NCBI RefSeq assembly: GCF_040459645.1
Contig: NZ_JARVHQ010000001.1
Span: 4,278,001-4,342,000 of the forward strand
Origin: Bacillus cereus group sp. RP43
GTDB lineage: Bacteria; Bacillota; Bacilli; Bacillales; Bacillaceae_G
DNA: 64,000 nt
Reading direction: 5' to 3'
Under the pieces are notes generated by a model. That model was not told the origin of the DNA. It searched no databases and saw nothing but the letters and a program-made list of their open reading frames with translations. How positions within the stretch are numbered: position 1 is the stretch's first letter; every line of letters starts with the position of its first letter. Both the position numbers and the translations under genes were made by a program. Below, one piece after another: positions 63,809 to 64,000 of the stretch.

Positions 63809-64000
63809 CTATTTCTTTATATGTAGTGCATGTGTTAAAAAATCTAGTACTTCTGCCTTTTGCAAGCCCACTTGCTCGTCATCTTTATGATCATATAAAT
63901 AAACTTGTTCCGCTGCTGATTCAACAAGAGCAATAAATAACTTCGCTGTTCTCTCTGCATGAACCGAATCACGAATTTCACCAGCTTCTTTTGCTTCACT
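63809..64000 (-). CDS. TetR-family regulator, C-terminal part
   Basis: 63 residues and stop of a gene whose start lies beyond the right edge. Sequence SEAKEAGEIRDSVHAERTAKLFIALVES, then EQVGLQKAEVLDFLTHALHI, fits the C-terminal helices of a TetR/AcrR ligand domain (helix 8-9 dimer region). The DNA-binding domain is not in view, so the family call rests on this tail, the operator and the neighbouring MFS gene. Confidence 0.65.
   Translation of the reverse strand, partial: SEAKEAGEIRDSVHAERTAKLFIALVESAAEQVYLYDHKDDEQVGLQKAEVLDFLTHALHIKK

Overview
The window is chromosomal DNA of low GC content from a Bacillus cereus-group member (B. cereus, B. thuringiensis or a B. anthracis relative). The evidence is an adjacent pair of S-layer genes matching EA1 and Sap, the csaAB and secA2-slaP genes that serve them, a 159-bp repeat that looks like the cereus-group element bcr1, an alpha/beta-type spore protein gene, and a yheA/B/C/D cluster typical of Bacillus. 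From memory, the EA1-like protein differs from B. anthracis EA1 at many positions, so I favour a non-anthracis strain.

Layout. 1-17000 is the cell-surface locus: two divergent PatA-type O-acetyltransferases (one cut by the left edge), PatB, the S-layer proteins EA1-like and Sap (each behind about 700 bp of non-coding DNA), CsaB and CsaA (pyruvylation of the cell-wall polysaccharide that holds SLH domains), and the dedicated export pair SecA2-SlaP. Together they make, modify, export and anchor the S-layer. 17000-31900 holds a SulP anion transporter, a MerR regulator divergent from a GNAT acetyltransferase with a classical MerR promoter, a DedA protein, a large repeat-rich LPXTG adhesin, an acyl-CoA ligase, HemZ, a secreted-protein pseudogene with two compensating frameshifts, a HAD phosphatase and a 3-methyladenine glycosylase. 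32000-37000 holds two glycosyltransferases and the acetoin genes alsSD. 37450-44030 holds a DUF1700/lipoprotein pair, yheAB, yheCD, two small proteins and a spore SASP gene whose leader contains a compact tRNA-like fold.

44080-56500 holds a cystine-type ABC importer, a heterodimeric multidrug ABC exporter (BmrCD/YheIH type) with a leader-peptide attenuator, gapN with a candidate CcpA site, glutamate racemase, a lysine-riboswitch-controlled amino-acid permease and an EcsB-like permease lacking its ATPase. 56660-64000 holds a small membrane protein, an MFS transporter divergent from an SgrR-like regulator, an HxlR regulator divergent from a lipoprotein/quinone-reductase pair, and an MFS exporter behind a TetR gene cut by the right edge.

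The most unusual signals are the tRNA-like element under a sigma-G-type promoter (43686-43790), the leader peptide plus hairpins upstream of the BmrCD-like exporter (50494-50679), and the paired homopolymer frameshifts at 29473 and 29765. No CRISPR array, rRNA, complete canonical tRNA, prophage or transposase gene was seen.
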